64,000 nucleotides of DNA from Sphingobacteriales bacterium. GTDB taxonomy: Bacteria > Bacteroidota > Bacteroidia > Chitinophagales > Chitinophagaceae. This document shows, piece by piece, positions 37,521 through 46,112 of the stretch (positions within the stretch are counted from its first letter, which is position 1; every line of letters begins with the position of its first letter). The translations under genes were made by a program, and so were the position numbers. The notes below the pieces were generated by a model. That model was given only the letters and a program-made list of their open reading frames with translations, did not search any database and had not been told where the DNA came from. The stretch is from positions 112,645 through 176,644 of the forward strand of contig JACRLZ010000001.1 of NCBI GenBank assembly GCA_016235125.1, given 5' to 3'.

Positions 37521-39224
37521 CTAAATAGAACCTACCAACTCTGCAAGGGAACCCTCTTCGGGCAAATGAAGTTTTTTTCTAAGGCGGTGAGCTGTTACTC
37601 TAACGGTTTGCTGCGATATGCCGAGGGCAGCTGCCATTTCTTTGTTACTGAATTGCAACTTAGCGAGAACCATGTACCGTATTTCCCCGGGAGTAAGGTC
37701 GGGAAGTTTTTCCTTTAAACGAACCAGGTAACCACTGTGCACTTTTTCAAATATCCGGCGGAAATCGGCCCATTGTTCATCTGTAAGTAATGTTGCCTGC
37801 TGCAACTGCGCCAGCCATTTTTCATTTTCACTTCCTTTTGATTGCAATTGTGCTTCCAACTGCTCCAGTAACAGGGACTTGTTCTGAAAGTTCGTGGCAA
37901 AATCTTTTAACTGCTGTTCAGCAATCTGCAATTCTTTTTCCTTTTTTTCCAGTTGCAGATCTTTTACCAGCTGCTCCTGTTTATGACGGCGTCTTATTAA
38001 TTGATAGATATATAATGACAGAACTGACAATACAAGCAAAAAGCCAATCAGTATATTCCGCTGGTTTATCTTATGTCTTTTCTCCTTTTCAAGAGCAGCA
38101 ATTTCCTGTTGCCGCTGTGCAAATTCAATTTTTTGCTGTGCTCTTGCAAGCTGCATGGCGCTGAATTTTTTCTCCATGCTGTCTTTTGCCCAAAGCGAGG
38201 AATCAAGATACAATTGCCCATTTTTAAAATCTCCTTTGGCTGAATAAAGCTTGCTTAGTAGCGGGTACAACAACCCATAGTGGGCAAATTGCCTGCTTTC
38301 TTTAACAAACCGGGTGGCCAGTATTGCCATTTTTTCTGCATCCCCGGTATTATTTTGTTTCAGATATACTTCTGCCAGGTGTATGGCTGATTTACCGGTT
38401 AAATCAAAATCAGCATAGTTTGTTCCTGTTTCGATAGCCTCTTGAAAAAGAGGAATAGCCTTATTGTAATCGCCTTTCAGGAATAGATTGTATGCCAGGT
38501 TGCCAATGGCAATCCCCTTCCATTCTTCGTGCCGCACTGTTTCATTATTAATTATTTCATTGAAATAATAATCAGATGAATCCAGCTTGCCGATTGTCTG
38601 ATAATACAATCCAAGACTGTTTCGTATATCGCTTTGCACCCTTGCCAGTTTTGCCGGGGGACGATACGTCAATCCTTCTTTCAGGTATGCAATAGCCTGT
38701 GGGTATTCCTTAAAAAAATAAAAGGCATAACCAATGGTGGCATAATCCACCATTTTCTCAGGGTATTCATTATCGGTAAGCAGCCGGCCTGTTTCCAGAT
38801 TCTTAAAATAATTTTCAAAAGCCTGCTGATAATTTTCTTCTTTCTGCCAGTACAGATCGCCCAGCATCCGGTAGGCCCTTGCAGCGCTGATGTAATCCTT
38901 GGCTTTAACGCTTGCATGAATGAAGCCCTCCATTAATTGAGTTTGCATTCTTTTATCAGGACTTTCCAGCAACTGAAGCCAGGCTTCTGCCAGGTCGGTT
39001 TCCCGGACCAGAGACGGATCATTGTGTTGCTTTCCGAAAGCCCTCAGGTCTTCAATGATAGTTTTTTTACCGGGAAAAGAAACATCATGAATCCGTAGTT
39101 TATTCTCATAAAAATCAACAAGGAAAGGCCGTTTTTCGACAAAAGACTTGTGCAGCATACTGTCGTACTGTCCATAAGCAAAACCGGTCAATAATGAAAA
39201 CAATGTTGCTGTCAGAATACGCAT
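37521..39224 (-). CDS. TPR-transmembrane-HTH transcriptional regulator
   Basis: A 567-residue one-component regulator of the kind common in Bacteroidetes: signal peptide, periplasmic TPR repeats (about residues 90-350, for example GNLAYNLFLKGDYNKAIPLFQEAIE), one membrane helix (about 393-412, NILIGFLLVLSVLSLYIY), a cytoplasmic coiled coil rich in Q/E/K, and a C-terminal LuxR-like helix-turn-helix (LTPGEIRYMVLAKLQFSNKE then MAAALGISQQTVRVTAHRLR). It is well placed to control the surface-protein genes next to it. A perfect -7 element lies 33 bases upstream. Confidence 0.87.
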   Translation of the reverse strand: MRILTATLFSLLTGFAYGQYDSMLHKSFVEKRPFLVDFYENKLRIHDVSFPGKKTIIEDLRAFGKQHNDPSLVRETDLAEAWLQLLESPDKRMQTQLMEGFIHASVKAKDYISAARAYRMLGDLYWQKEENYQQAFENYFKNLETGRLLTDNEYPEKMVDYATIGYAFYFFKEYPQAIAYLKEGLTYRPPAKLARVQSDIRNSLGLYYQTIGKLDSSDYYFNEIINNETVRHEEWKGIAIGNLAYNLFLKGDYNKAIPLFQEAIETGTNYADFDLTGKSAIHLAEVYLKQNNTGDAEKMAILATRFVKESRQFAHYGLLYPLLSKLYSAKGDFKNGQLYLDSSLWAKDSMEKKFSAMQLARAQQKIEFAQRQQEIAALEKEKRHKINQRNILIGFLLVLSVLSLYIYQLIRRRHKQEQLVKDLQLEKKEKELQIAEQQLKDFATNFQNKSLLLEQLEAQLQSKGSENEKWLAQLQQATLLTDEQWADFRRIFEKVHSGYLVRLKEKLPDLTPGEIRYMVLAKLQFSNKEMAAALGISQQTVRVTAHRLRKKLHLPEEGSLAELVGSI

Positions 39225-39256
39225 AATGAACAGGTAAGAAATTAAATTGTATTGTA

Positions 39257-39264
39257 CAAATCTA
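39257..39264 (-). promoter_or_regulatory. -7 element of the TPR-HTH regulator
   Basis: The minus strand reads TAGATTTG, a perfect TAnnTTTG, 32 bases upstream of the ATG. No TTTG at standard -33 distance. Confidence 0.45.
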
Positions 39265-39517
39265 AATGCGGCAAGTTACTAAACCGGTGCATATAATTAA
39301 TTGTAATTATAATCAACGCTTCCCGGAGAGATAACCATTATTTGTTCAGTAATATTCCATCGGGAGATCACCGGAGTTTAAAAAGAACGCTTGCTTTTTC
39401 AACCTTGCTGTAAGGATATGATGCATGGTCGAAATTAGTTTCTAAATAACTGCCCGTTGTTCATATTGTTTCAGCAAATAATGAAGAAACATTTATCTTC
39501 ATCGGGAAAAATTTTAA

Positions 39518-40417
39518 ATGAGTATTGTTCTATCTATAAAAAATCTTTCCAAGTCATACGGTTATGTCCGTGCATTGAACTATGTTTCCTTTGATGTGCC
39601 GCAGGGAAGTGTGTTTGGGATTCTTGGACCAAACGGAAGCGGTAAAACTACATTGCTCGGAGTAGTGATGGATGTGCTGCGTGCCAACAAAGGAAATTTT
39701 TACTGGTTTGGTCAGCCGGGTACTTCTCCTGAACTCAGGAAAAAGATCGGTTCGTTGCTGGAAACACCCAATTTCTACAGCTACCTCTCTGGCACAGACA
39801 ATTTAAAGATCACACAAGCCATCAGTGGCAGGGGAACAAAAAAAGATATTGACGACGTATTAAAAAAAGTAAATCTCTATGACAGGCGATGGAGTACATT
39901 CAAATCTTTCAGCCTGGGAATGAAACAAAGATTGGCTATCGGGGCAGCTTTGCTTGGCGACCCAAAAGTATTGGTGCTCGATGAACCTACCAATGGACTT
40001 GACCCGGTAGGCATTGCTGAAATAAGAAACCTTATTGTTGAGTTGAGAGAGAAAGGGCATACCATCATCATGGCCAGTCACCTGCTGGATGAAGTGGAGA
40101 AAGTATGCACCCATGCCGCCATTTTAAAAACCGGCGATATCATCAGCACAGGAAGTGTGGAAGAAATAATGATGGAAGAAGATATAGTGGAAATCGGCGC
40201 TGCTGATTTTTCTGCACTGGCAGAATTTGCAAAACGGCTAAGCAAAACTGTTTTAGTGGATGAGAAAGCCAGAACAGTGCAGCTGGTTTTTGCCAAAGGC
40301 ACTGCAAAGCTGGATGAAATAAACCGCTTCTGTTTTGACAATGGTATTGTGCTTTCATTACTGACAATGCGAAAGAAAAAATTAGAAGCCCGGTTTTTTG
40401 AACTGACAAATAATTAA
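39518..40417 (+). CDS. ABC transporter ATP-binding protein
   Basis: A 299-residue ATPase with Walker A GPNGSGKTT, the signature SLGMKQRLAIG, Walker B VLVLDEPTNGLDP and the H-loop IIMASHLLDEVEK. Its type (CcmA/NatA/BcrA-like, with a C-terminal extension of about 80 residues) is typical of exporters paired with a six-helix permease. The permease gene follows after a 77-base spacer that holds an inverted repeat. Substrate unknown. Confidence 0.93.
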   Translation: MSIVLSIKNLSKSYGYVRALNYVSFDVPQGSVFGILGPNGSGKTTLLGVVMDVLRANKGNFYWFGQPGTSPELRKKIGSLLETPNFYSYLSGTDNLKITQAISGRGTKKDIDDVLKKVNLYDRRWSTFKSFSLGMKQRLAIGAALLGDPKVLVLDEPTNGLDPVGIAEIRNLIVELREKGHTIIMASHLLDEVEKVCTHAAILKTGDIISTGSVEEIMMEEDIVEIGAADFSALAEFAKRLSKTVLVDEKARTVQLVFAKGTAKLDEINRFCFDNGIVLSLLTMRKKKLEARFFELTNN

Positions 40418-40425
40418 ATGCATTT

Positions 40426-40484
40426 CCCACAAAGCCACTAAGAACACAAAGATTTTTGTGGCCTTTATGTCTTAGCGGGAAACA
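40426..40484. repeat. CACAAAG-type inverted repeat in ABC operon spacer
   Basis: The left half carries CACAAAG-CACTAAG-CACAAAG units; the right half (TTTGTGGCC..TATGTCTTAGCGGGA) is their imperfect reverse complement. It separates the ATPase gene from the permease gene and could affect their relative expression. Confidence 0.65.
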
Positions 40485-40494
40485 AAATAAAGAC

Positions 40495-41313
40495 ATGACC
40501 ACATTGATACGAACAGAATGGCTGAAGATGAGAAAGTATAATGCTTTCTGGTGGATCATGGGCATTACAGCCCTATCCTATCCGGGTATCAATTATATTT
40601 TCTTTATGATATACAGCGAAATGACCAACCAACCTAACCAGGCCAGCAGGCTGGCAAAGATGGCGATTGGTAATCCATTTACATTTCCGGAGGTATGGCA
40701 TACAGTAGCGTATTTCTCTTCCTTATTTGTCTTTATCCCGGCAGTAGTGGTTATTATGCTAATCAGCAATGAATATTCTTTTAAAACACACCGGCAAAAC
40801 ATCATTGATGGCTGGAGCAGAAACCAGTTTGTTACCAGCAAGCTGATTGATGTGCTGATCATTTGTGTGCTGATTGCAGCGCTTTATTTTGCAGTATGCC
40901 TGGTTACGGGTATCAGCAATCAGGAACGATTGATACAGGATACATGGGGTCAGGTTCATTATGTCGCTTTGTTTGCGTTGCAAACATTTGCTCAGTTGTC
41001 CATTGCTTTTCTTGTGGGCTTTTTAGTTCGTAAAGCTTTTTTGGCGCTTGGAATTTTTGTTTTTTACTATATCATATTTGAACCGATAATAGTGGGCCTG
41101 CTGAAAGTGTATGGAAATGACCTGGGCCGCTTTATGCCGCTTGAAATCTCTGACCGCATGATACCGGTGCCGGGCTTTCTTGGTAAAATAAACAAAGAGG
41201 CTTATGATAAATCTCTTGCTGCCATTAATCAGCATGTACTGATGACTATCCTCCTCACGGCTGTGATTTGGTTTATCTGTTACCGGATAAATGCAAAGAG
41301 GGATTTGAAATAA
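40495..41313 (+). CDS. ABC-2 type transporter permease
   Basis: A 272-residue integral membrane protein with about six membrane helices and the ABC-2 start TTLIRTEWLKMRKYNAFW. It forms the membrane part of the exporter with the ATPase gene just upstream. ATG 40495 is used; the longer frame from 40456 would begin inside the inverted repeat. The stop is 6 bases from that of the convergent helicase gene. Confidence 0.88.
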   Translation: MTTLIRTEWLKMRKYNAFWWIMGITALSYPGINYIFFMIYSEMTNQPNQASRLAKMAIGNPFTFPEVWHTVAYFSSLFVFIPAVVVIMLISNEYSFKTHRQNIIDGWSRNQFVTSKLIDVLIICVLIAALYFAVCLVTGISNQERLIQDTWGQVHYVALFALQTFAQLSIAFLVGFLVRKAFLALGIFVFYYIIFEPIIVGLLKVYGNDLGRFMPLEISDRMIPVPGFLGKINKEAYDKSLAAINQHVLMTILLTAVIWFICYRINAKRDLK

Positions 41314-41319
41314 GAAGCT

Positions 41320-42594
41320 CTACCGTATTCCCCTGCGCTGCACCCCATAGCCTCTTCTTACATGGTTGCCGCTACCTGAACTCTGCGATTGAAAATTATT
41401 ACGCCGTGGTTTAAATGATTGTTGCTGCTGTTGCCTTTGAACAGGTGCCGGTGCAGACATATGTGCATTCATTAAAAAAGGATGCTCATAAATAACCGGA
41501 ATAGGTTTACCGATCAGTTTCTGTATATCTTTTAACTCATCTCTCTCTTCCGCACTGCAGAATGAAATAGCAGTACCTGCATTGCCGGCCCTGCCTGTAC
41601 GACCAATACGGTGCACATAAGTTTCAGGAACATTCGGAAGATCGAAGTTGATAACATGGGTCAGATCGTCAATATCAATTCCCCTTGCTGCTATGTCAGT
41701 TGCAACCAAGACACGTAGATTGCCACTTTTAAAATCCGCCAAAGCATCCTGCCGGGCATTCTGCGATTTGTTTCCATGTATGGCAGCTGTTCTTATATTA
41801 TGACGTTGTAAAATCCTTGCAACTTTATCAGCACCATGCTTGGTACGGGTAAAGACGAGTGCAGATATAATTGCTTTATCATGCAATAAATGCAGGAGCA
41901 ATTCCGGCTTCTCCTGTTTGCCCACAAAATAAAGGCTTTGCTCTATTTTATCAACCGTTGATGCAGGTGGCGTCACTTCCACTTTTGCCGGATGCGTTAA
42001 TAATATATTCGCCAGCTTTTGAATTTCCGGAGGCATTGTAGCGGAAAAGAAAAGTGTTTGTCTTTTTGCCGGCAGCTTTGCAATAATTCTTTTTACATCA
42101 TGGATAAATCCCATGTCGAGCATACGGTCTGCTTCATCTAATACAAATATTTGCAGTTTGTCAAGGCGGATATAACCCTGCGTCATCAGATCTAATAAAC
42201 GACCGGGAGTTGCTACCAACACATCCACTCCTCTTCTTAATGCATTTGTTTGATGAAGTTGTGATACACCGCCAAAAATTACGGTGTGACGGATGCCGGT
42301 AAATTTTCCGTAGGCAGCAAAGCTCTCATCTATTTGTATCGCCAATTCTCTTGTCGGCGTTAATATTAATACTTTGATACCCGGTGCCATTGGTTTTTGT
42401 TCATGCAGTATCTGCAGGATAGGAATGGCGAAAGCGGCTGTTTTGCCGGTGCCTGTCTGGGCGCAGCCCAGCAGGTCTTTTCGTTGCAGCACCAGCGGGA
42501 TGGCCTGTTGCTGAATGGGTGTCGGAATAGTGTATCCTTCTGCGGCTACTGCCCTCAGGATAGGTTCAATAATTGATAATTTTTTAAAAGCCAT
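41320..42594 (-). CDS. rhlE: DEAD-box RNA helicase, RhlE type
   Basis: ATP-dependent RNA helicase of 424 residues. Motifs in order: [15 protein letters not shown] (Q motif), [19 protein letters not shown] (I), PTRELAIQ (Ia), [13 protein letters not shown] (II, DEAD), SATMP (III), [13 protein letters not shown] (V) and [10 protein letters not shown] (VI). The [14 protein letters not shown] form is typical of RhlE. The last 50 residues are Q- and R-rich ([15 protein letters not shown]), a likely RNA-binding tail. RhlE proteins act in ribosome assembly and RNA turnover, often cold-induced. Confidence 0.94.
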   Translation of the reverse strand: MAFKKLSIIEPILRAVAAEGYTIPTPIQQQAIPLVLQRKDLLGCAQTGTGKTAAFAIPILQILHEQKPMAPGIKVLILTPTRELAIQIDESFAAYGKFTGIRHTVIFGGVSQLHQTNALRRGVDVLVATPGRLLDLMTQGYIRLDKLQIFVLDEADRMLDMGFIHDVKRIIAKLPAKRQTLFFSATMPPEIQKLANILLTHPAKVEVTPPASTVDKIEQSLYFVGKQEKPELLLHLLHDKAIISALVFTRTKHGADKVARILQRHNIRTAAIHGNKSQNARQDALADFKSGNLRVLVATDIAARGIDIDDLTHVINFDLPNVPETYVHRIGRTGRAGNAGTAISFCSAEERDELKDIQKLIGKPIPVIYEHPFLMNAHMSAPAPVQRQQQQQSFKPRRNNFQSQSSGSGNHVRRGYGVQRRGIR

Positions 42595-42917
42595 TATAGG
42601 TTTTTATTAGTATGTGGCTGGCTAAGATGTTGTAGGTTCTGAATCAGCGAAAGTTTGTCTAAGTACCACCGGCATACAACTGCCGTGACATGAGTGGAGT
42701 AGGGTGCGAAGATAGGGTTTTATTTTTTGGAAAGAGGAATTATATTGCCAGCTATAGTGCTACTATCATCTCCTGTTGTCCAATTTCATCCAGTGGAATA
42801 AAGTCTCACATCATCGTTCGGTAGCTCATCTGAACATTTGAGAAGCAGTTACATCGTACAAAATTCATCTGAAAAATCAGCTAACTTTATCAGCTGAATT
42901 CAACTCAACCTGTAACA
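42595..42917. other. Divergent intergenic region, no gene seen
   Basis: A 323-base gap between the helicase (minus) and the metal-binding fusion gene (plus). On the minus strand TATCTTCG (42707-42714) differs from the -7 consensus by one base and could begin a long helicase leader of about 110 bases. No frame, hairpin terminator or RNA gene could be supported. Confidence 0.45.
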
Positions 42918-43781
42918 ATGAAAAAAATAATATCATACCTTGGCCTATTTACTTTCTCAATGATTATAATCAGTCAAAACAGTTTTGCCAACTCAATACA
43001 GAACGATACAGCAAAGTATCGCTGCCCGATGAAATGCGAAGGAGAAAAAACTTATGACCAACCGGGCAAATGTTCTGTCTGCGGTATGTCACTGCAAAAA
43101 ATAAGTCCGGCCGCTGTTCCGGAAAATCCGGCACTTAAAAAAAACAAAGTAAAAATTGCCGGCGCCATGATGAAGGTGATGCGGCAGGGAGAATTATACG
43201 GGACGATTGACCTGGACACTATCTCAAACAAAGAGCACTTGTATGGTGTTGGCCCGGTTGAATTTTTAAAAGGCGAGTTAATGATTATTGACGGCAAATC
43301 TTATCAATCAACAGTTGGGACCGACGGTTCAATACTGATGGAAGAAACTTTTAAAGCCAAAGCCCCTTTCTTCGTATTTGCCAATATCGAAAAATGGAAA
43401 GAACTTTTTTTACCGGACAGTGTTCAGACAATTCAGCAACTGGAATCGTTTCTTGACCAGTCAACAAAAAACCACTCAAGGCCTTTTGCTTTCCGGATGA
43501 CAGCAAAAATTGAAAAAGCTGAACTGCATATTGTGAATCTGCCCACCCGAACCCTAGTTCATTCACCTGAAGATGCGCATCAGAATCAATTAACTTTCAA
43601 GTTGAAAAAGCAAAATACTGAGATGATTGGATTTTTTTCAACTTCACACCAGGGTGTGTTTACACATCATGATACATTTGTCCATATACATCTCATTACC
43701 ACAGACAGAAGGAAAATGGGTCATTTAGAAAATATGCTGATCAAAAAGGGAACAGCCAAACTTTATATACCTGCCGAATAA
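42918..43781 (+). CDS. Exported heavy-metal-binding domain fused to acetolactate decarboxylase-like domain
   Basis: A 287-residue exported protein with signal peptide (ends near SFANS). Residues about 34-60 are a heavy-metal-binding domain of the YRCPMKCEG..CSVCGMSL type, usual in metal efflux proteins. Residues about 85-287 follow alpha-acetolactate decarboxylase: GELYGTIDLDTI, YGVGPVEFLKGELMIIDG, LVHSPEDAHQNQLTFK and the zinc motif VHIHLITTDRRKMGH, where the two spaced His and the later His match the metal ligands of that enzyme. A cytoplasmic diacetyl-pathway enzyme would not be exported, so the role may differ. No acetolactate synthase is nearby. Function in metal handling is inference. 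Confidence 0.82.
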   Translation: MKKIISYLGLFTFSMIIISQNSFANSIQNDTAKYRCPMKCEGEKTYDQPGKCSVCGMSLQKISPAAVPENPALKKNKVKIAGAMMKVMRQGELYGTIDLDTISNKEHLYGVGPVEFLKGELMIIDGKSYQSTVGTDGSILMEETFKAKAPFFVFANIEKWKELFLPDSVQTIQQLESFLDQSTKNHSRPFAFRMTAKIEKAELHIVNLPTRTLVHSPEDAHQNQLTFKLKKQNTEMIGFFSTSHQGVFTHHDTFVHIHLITTDRRKMGHLENMLIKKGTAKLYIPAE

Positions 43782-43811
43782 GATTTTCGTCCTTTTCAGG
43801 ATTACAAATAG

Positions 43812-43832
43812 ATTCCGGGTAAAGCCCGGAAT
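43812..43832. repeat. ATTCCGGG/CCCGGAAT hairpin
   Basis: A perfect 8-bp stem with 5-base loop, followed by GACGG, after the metal-binding fusion gene. A second imperfect inverted repeat (CCTTCG..CGGAAGG) follows at 43855-43877, and TCACTCT..AGAGTGA at 43970-43995. All three are short intergenic palindromes. Confidence 0.7.
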
Positions 43833-43879
43833 GACGGAAATGCCATAAGACTCTCCTTCGCCAAAGGCTACGGAAGGGA

Positions 43880-43910
43880 AAACAAAAACCCTCCGGTAGA
43901 AACCGGAGGG
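43880..43910 (-). terminator. Intrinsic terminator of the dcw cluster (after ftsZ)
   Basis: CCCTCCGGT and ACCGGAGGG form a perfect 9-bp GC-rich stem with a 4-base loop (43889-43910). Read on the minus strand it runs into GTTTTTGTTTTCC. It lies about 96 bases after the ftsZ stop and is the only strong terminator in the cluster. Confidence 0.8.
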
Positions 43911-44005
43911 AACAACTAAAAAACACTAGCTAAATGCTCAGTGGTTTCATTGGAACGAACTCTCGTTTATCACTCTTCGACTGGCTCAGAGTGACAGTTA
44001 TATCA

Positions 44006-45952
44006 TTAGTCGGGCTTCTTCCCGTCTAAAAAGGTATTGATGGTGCTGATGTGGCTTTGATTTTTGTCGTCGGTCTTTACTTCGTAATTGCTGTAGAAGT
44101 TTTCGATCTGGGCATTGGAATTGCCTGCATGCAATTCCATATTGCGGCGGATATAGGCCGGCACAGTTTCAAACTCATTATTGGGGTCAGCAGCGTTAAC
44201 ATTGAACGATAAGTTGCGCAACTTATTCAGTCGTTCGGCTGCCCTACGTTTTTGTTCTTCGGTTTCGTCCGCCATCGGCGGTTCCTCAACCTGTGGAAAC
44301 AAAGGTGTCTGAGCCTGATGGGCCAACGGCATATCCGCCGCAGGAATGTCATCTCGTTCCACCAGCTGCATTTGCAAATCAAGAAGTTCTTCCTGCTCTT
44401 TGCTGGCAGCTGTTCCGGAAGAGACCGGTTCTTCGGCAGAAGACATTGAGGTGATCTCCTCTGTTTTTGTTTCTGCGTAGATATTGGACGGTCTGGCCAG
44501 ATATCCTCCCGATGCTGCAGACACCGGGGATGTACTACTAGTACTATCTTGAATTACTTGTGTCTTCTTTTTTGTTTGTTGCGGAATCGAATTTATACTA
44601 TCCTCTTTCCCGGCAATTGACATTTTGCCAACAGTAGATGTACTAACATTTTCATCCGTAACAATACTAAGTGTTTTTTCGGCTGCTTCATCTTCTGATC
44701 CCAAAACAAAATGAACCACTACAGGGCCTTCATCTTTTATATCCGACATGTCAATAATGGGCGCCTGCACTACGGGGACTTCTTCTACCAGTTTTGGAAT
44801 AAGATAATCAAGAGGCCTCTCTTCCATGGAACCGGGAGCATTAGAATTCTTGACTTCCTGCTCAGCTATTTCTTTTTCTTCTGCAGGCAAAACAGTCTTT
44901 TCTTCCTGCGCCTGGCCCAGCACCATCACAATCTTTTCTTCTTTCTTTGGTTCTTCTTTTTTAGGTGCAGGCTTTGCAAAAGGATCCTTGTGTTCAAATC
45001 CTGTTGCAATTAGTGTGATACCTATTTTGGCGCCGAGATTATTATCATAACCCATGCCGAGAATAACATCGGTATTATCACCCGCCTGTGTGAGCAGATA
45101 ATTCTGTATCACTTCCACTTCATCCATGGTGAACTCATGTTCTCCATGCGCTGAATTAATATTAATGAGAATCCATTTTGCGCCTTGTATATCACTATCG
45201 TTTAGCAATGGTGAGGTCAGCGCTTCTTCAATTGCTTTCTGCGCCCTGTTCTCTCCTTCTGCTGTTGCATTACCAAGTATGGCTACGCCGCCGTTACGCA
45301 TCACAGTGCAAACATCGGCAAAGTCCACATTGATCTGCCCGGTACTGTTGATGACATCAGTGATACATTTTGCAGCGGTTGCTAAAACATTATCTGCTTT
45401 TTCAAAAGCTTCACGCATTTTCAGGTTGCCAAACTGGTGGCGAAGTTTATCATTACTTATTACCAATAATGTATCTACATACTGTTCCAGGTTTTTAATT
45501 CCCTCCTGTGCCTGCTGCTGACGTTTCTTTCCTTCATAAGCAAACGGAGTAGTAACGATACCTACGGTGAGTATGCCGAGGTCTTTACAGATCTTGGCAA
45601 TGATAGGTGCACCACCTGTACCTGTGCCACCACCCATGCCTGCTGTGATGAACGCCATCTTGGTATTCACTTCAAGGATGCGTTTTATTTCCTCCAGCGA
45701 TTCCTCTGTCGCCTGCCTGCCAATATCAGGATTGGCGCCAGCGCCAAGACCCTGTGTGAGGTGAGGCCCTAACTGAATACGGTTAGGAATACCGCTGCTG
45801 GCTAATGCCTGTGCATCGGTATTGCAGATAACAAAGTTCACCCCGTCAATATTCTGGCTGAACATATAACTTACTGCATTGCCACCACCGCCGCCAACTC
45901 CGATTACTTTGAGTATGGACGATTTTTCCTTAGGCAGATCAAAATGTATCAT
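44006..45952 (-). CDS. ftsZ: Cell division protein FtsZ, long-linker form
   Basis: Tubulin-like GTPase that forms the division ring. Core (to about residue 320): VIGVGGGGGNAV, the tubulin signature GMGGGTGTGGAP, and synergy-loop segment NDKLRHQFGNLKMREAF. The total of 648 residues is far above the roughly 380 of E. coli: a variable linker of about 260 residues, rich in E/K/P/S, follows. The conserved C-terminal peptide (TVPAYIRRNMEL) that would contact FtsA is present, but 41 further residues (to GKKPD) follow it. Last gene of the dcw cluster; terminator at 43880-43910. Confidence 0.97.
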   Translation of the reverse strand: MIHFDLPKEKSSILKVIGVGGGGGNAVSYMFSQNIDGVNFVICNTDAQALASSGIPNRIQLGPHLTQGLGAGANPDIGRQATEESLEEIKRILEVNTKMAFITAGMGGGTGTGGAPIIAKICKDLGILTVGIVTTPFAYEGKKRQQQAQEGIKNLEQYVDTLLVISNDKLRHQFGNLKMREAFEKADNVLATAAKCITDVINSTGQINVDFADVCTVMRNGGVAILGNATAEGENRAQKAIEEALTSPLLNDSDIQGAKWILININSAHGEHEFTMDEVEVIQNYLLTQAGDNTDVILGMGYDNNLGAKIGITLIATGFEHKDPFAKPAPKKEEPKKEEKIVMVLGQAQEEKTVLPAEEKEIAEQEVKNSNAPGSMEERPLDYLIPKLVEEVPVVQAPIIDMSDIKDEGPVVVHFVLGSEDEAAEKTLSIVTDENVSTSTVGKMSIAGKEDSINSIPQQTKKKTQVIQDSTSSTSPVSAASGGYLARPSNIYAETKTEEITSMSSAEEPVSSGTAASKEQEELLDLQMQLVERDDIPAADMPLAHQAQTPLFPQVEEPPMADETEEQKRRAAERLNKLRNLSFNVNAADPNNEFETVPAYIRRNMELHAGNSNAQIENFYSNYEVKTDDKNQSHISTINTFLDGKKPD

Positions 45953-45966
45953 AGTGTTGAATTTAG

Positions 45967-46098
45967 CAGCCCCCCTAAATCCCCCGCAGGGGACTTATAA
46001 AGCTGTTTATGATTGGATTGGTTTTATTTTATCGAATCAGTTAGTAACAAAGAACTTCTTAAAATTAAATGGCTCTTCTTAAGCCTCCCCTGCGGGGA
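45967..46098. repeat. Paired GC palindromes in the ftsA-ftsZ spacer
   Basis: CCCCCGCAGGGG (about 45981-45992) and CCTCCCCTGCGGGGAGG (46084-46098) lie at the two ends of the 160-base spacer and face each other, the same mirror layout as the metG insert at 20551-20672. No promoter or gene is visible between them. Confidence 0.65.
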
Positions 46099-46112
46099 GG
46101 TTTTGAGGGGCA

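Noticed and set aside
45967..46098. Separate small gene between ftsA and ftsZ
   Set aside because: Only short frames over palindromes; no start context or domain.
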